Source of the DNA: Clostridium sp. E02
GTDB taxonomy: Bacteria; Bacillota; Clostridia; Lachnospirales; Lachnospiraceae
Assembly (NCBI RefSeq): GCF_003833015.1
Contig: NZ_RJLQ01000022.1
Span: 1 to 64,000, forward strand
Reading direction: 5' to 3'
Length of the DNA stretch: 64,000 bases
This document shows positions 63,795-64,000 of this stretch, piece by piece. The notes beneath the pieces are model-generated. The model did not search any database. It was given only the letters and a program-made list of their open reading frames with translations, and was not told where the DNA came from. The first letter of the stretch is position 1, and each line of letters opens with the position of its first letter. A program made the position numbers and the translations under genes.

Positions 63795-64000
63795 ATGACA
63801 ATTGGAAGAATGAGCATAGTTCGCAATGCAGACAGATATTTTACAATTGCATTGGATGAGTATAATGACAACAAAATGAGGGGCTTAATATTTCATAATC
63901 AAAACATGGCAGGGGTTGCGTTTGAAAGCTTTTTTGAATTGATGTTATATATGGATGGAGTTTTTCATGAAATGGGATATCCAAAACAGACCGTTCAGGT
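63795..64000 (+). CDS. hypothetical protein, cut by the window end
   Basis: An open frame with no stop runs to the window edge, starting MTIGRMSIVRNADRY. The ATG at 63795 follows GGTGAAG; in-frame ATGs at 63780 and 63783 are closer to AAAGG. The visible 68 residues are soluble, with FESFFELMLYMDGVFHEMGYP. I recognise no domain. Confidence 0.65.
   Translation, partial: MTIGRMSIVRNADRYFTIALDEYNDNKMRGLIFHNQNMAGVAFESFFELMLYMDGVFHEMGYPKQTVQ

Overview
The window looks like chromosome from a low-GC, spore-forming, anaerobic Firmicute, most probably a member of the Lachnospiraceae (Clostridium cluster XIVa). I infer this from the AT-rich codon use, strong AGGAGG-type ribosome binding sites, the FabK-type fatty acid synthesis operon, the sporulation proteins SpmA and YyaC, a SigV/RsiV-like pair, a TSCPD-domain protein and several proteins typical of that family. 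No species is assigned.

Layout: (1) 1-918: the 3' end of a 23S rRNA gene and seven tRNAs (Asp, Val, Thr, Tyr, initiator Met, Phe, Lys) ending in a terminator, with no 5S rRNA between them. (2) 0.9-14.2 kb: a basic-amino-acid decarboxylase, a guanylate kinase and the holB-ricT-tRNA methyltransferase-rsmI block, interrupted between the kinase gene and holB by a 7-kb sugar-uptake island (membrane-bound AraC regulator, two permeases, binding lipoprotein, alpha/beta hydrolase). (3) 14.2-24.8 kb: a complete type II fatty acid synthesis operon (fabH, acpP, fabK, fabD, fabG, fabF, accB, fabZ, accC, fused accDA, FMN enzyme) with two FabT-like palindromes at its promoters. (4) 24.9-33.5 kb: spmA without spmB, a secreted pectate lyase-like protein, an ABC-2 exporter, mtnN, pgi, a lipoprotein and unknown proteins. 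(5) 33.6-46 kb: envelope and sporulation proteins, transketolase, ROK glucokinase, CBS-type pyrophosphatase, shikimate kinase and a chemoreceptor. (6) 46.4-50.3 kb: a PilZ-controlled cellulose-synthase-like glycosyltransferase and a large membrane partner. (7) 50.4-59.1 kb: a class I lantibiotic cluster (two-component system, a 57-residue nisin-like precursor, LanB, LanT, LanC). (8) 59.2-64 kb: HsmA-like protein, HxlR regulator with divergent FMN reductase, SigV/RsiV-like pair, a preQ1 riboswitch with queT, and a gene cut by the window end.

The most exciting element is the lantibiotic cluster. The precursor, absent from ordinary ORF lists because it is so short, has an FDLDL leader box and a 33-residue core whose five cysteines fall exactly at the nisin positions (7, 11, 19, 26, 28). 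It differs from nisin at residue 12, in the hinge, in the tail and at the leader cleavage site, where Met replaces Arg. No leader protease (LanP) and no immunity genes (LanI, LanFEG) lie in the cluster. It therefore appears to be a regulated, nisin-type locus that relies on functions elsewhere for activation and self-protection.
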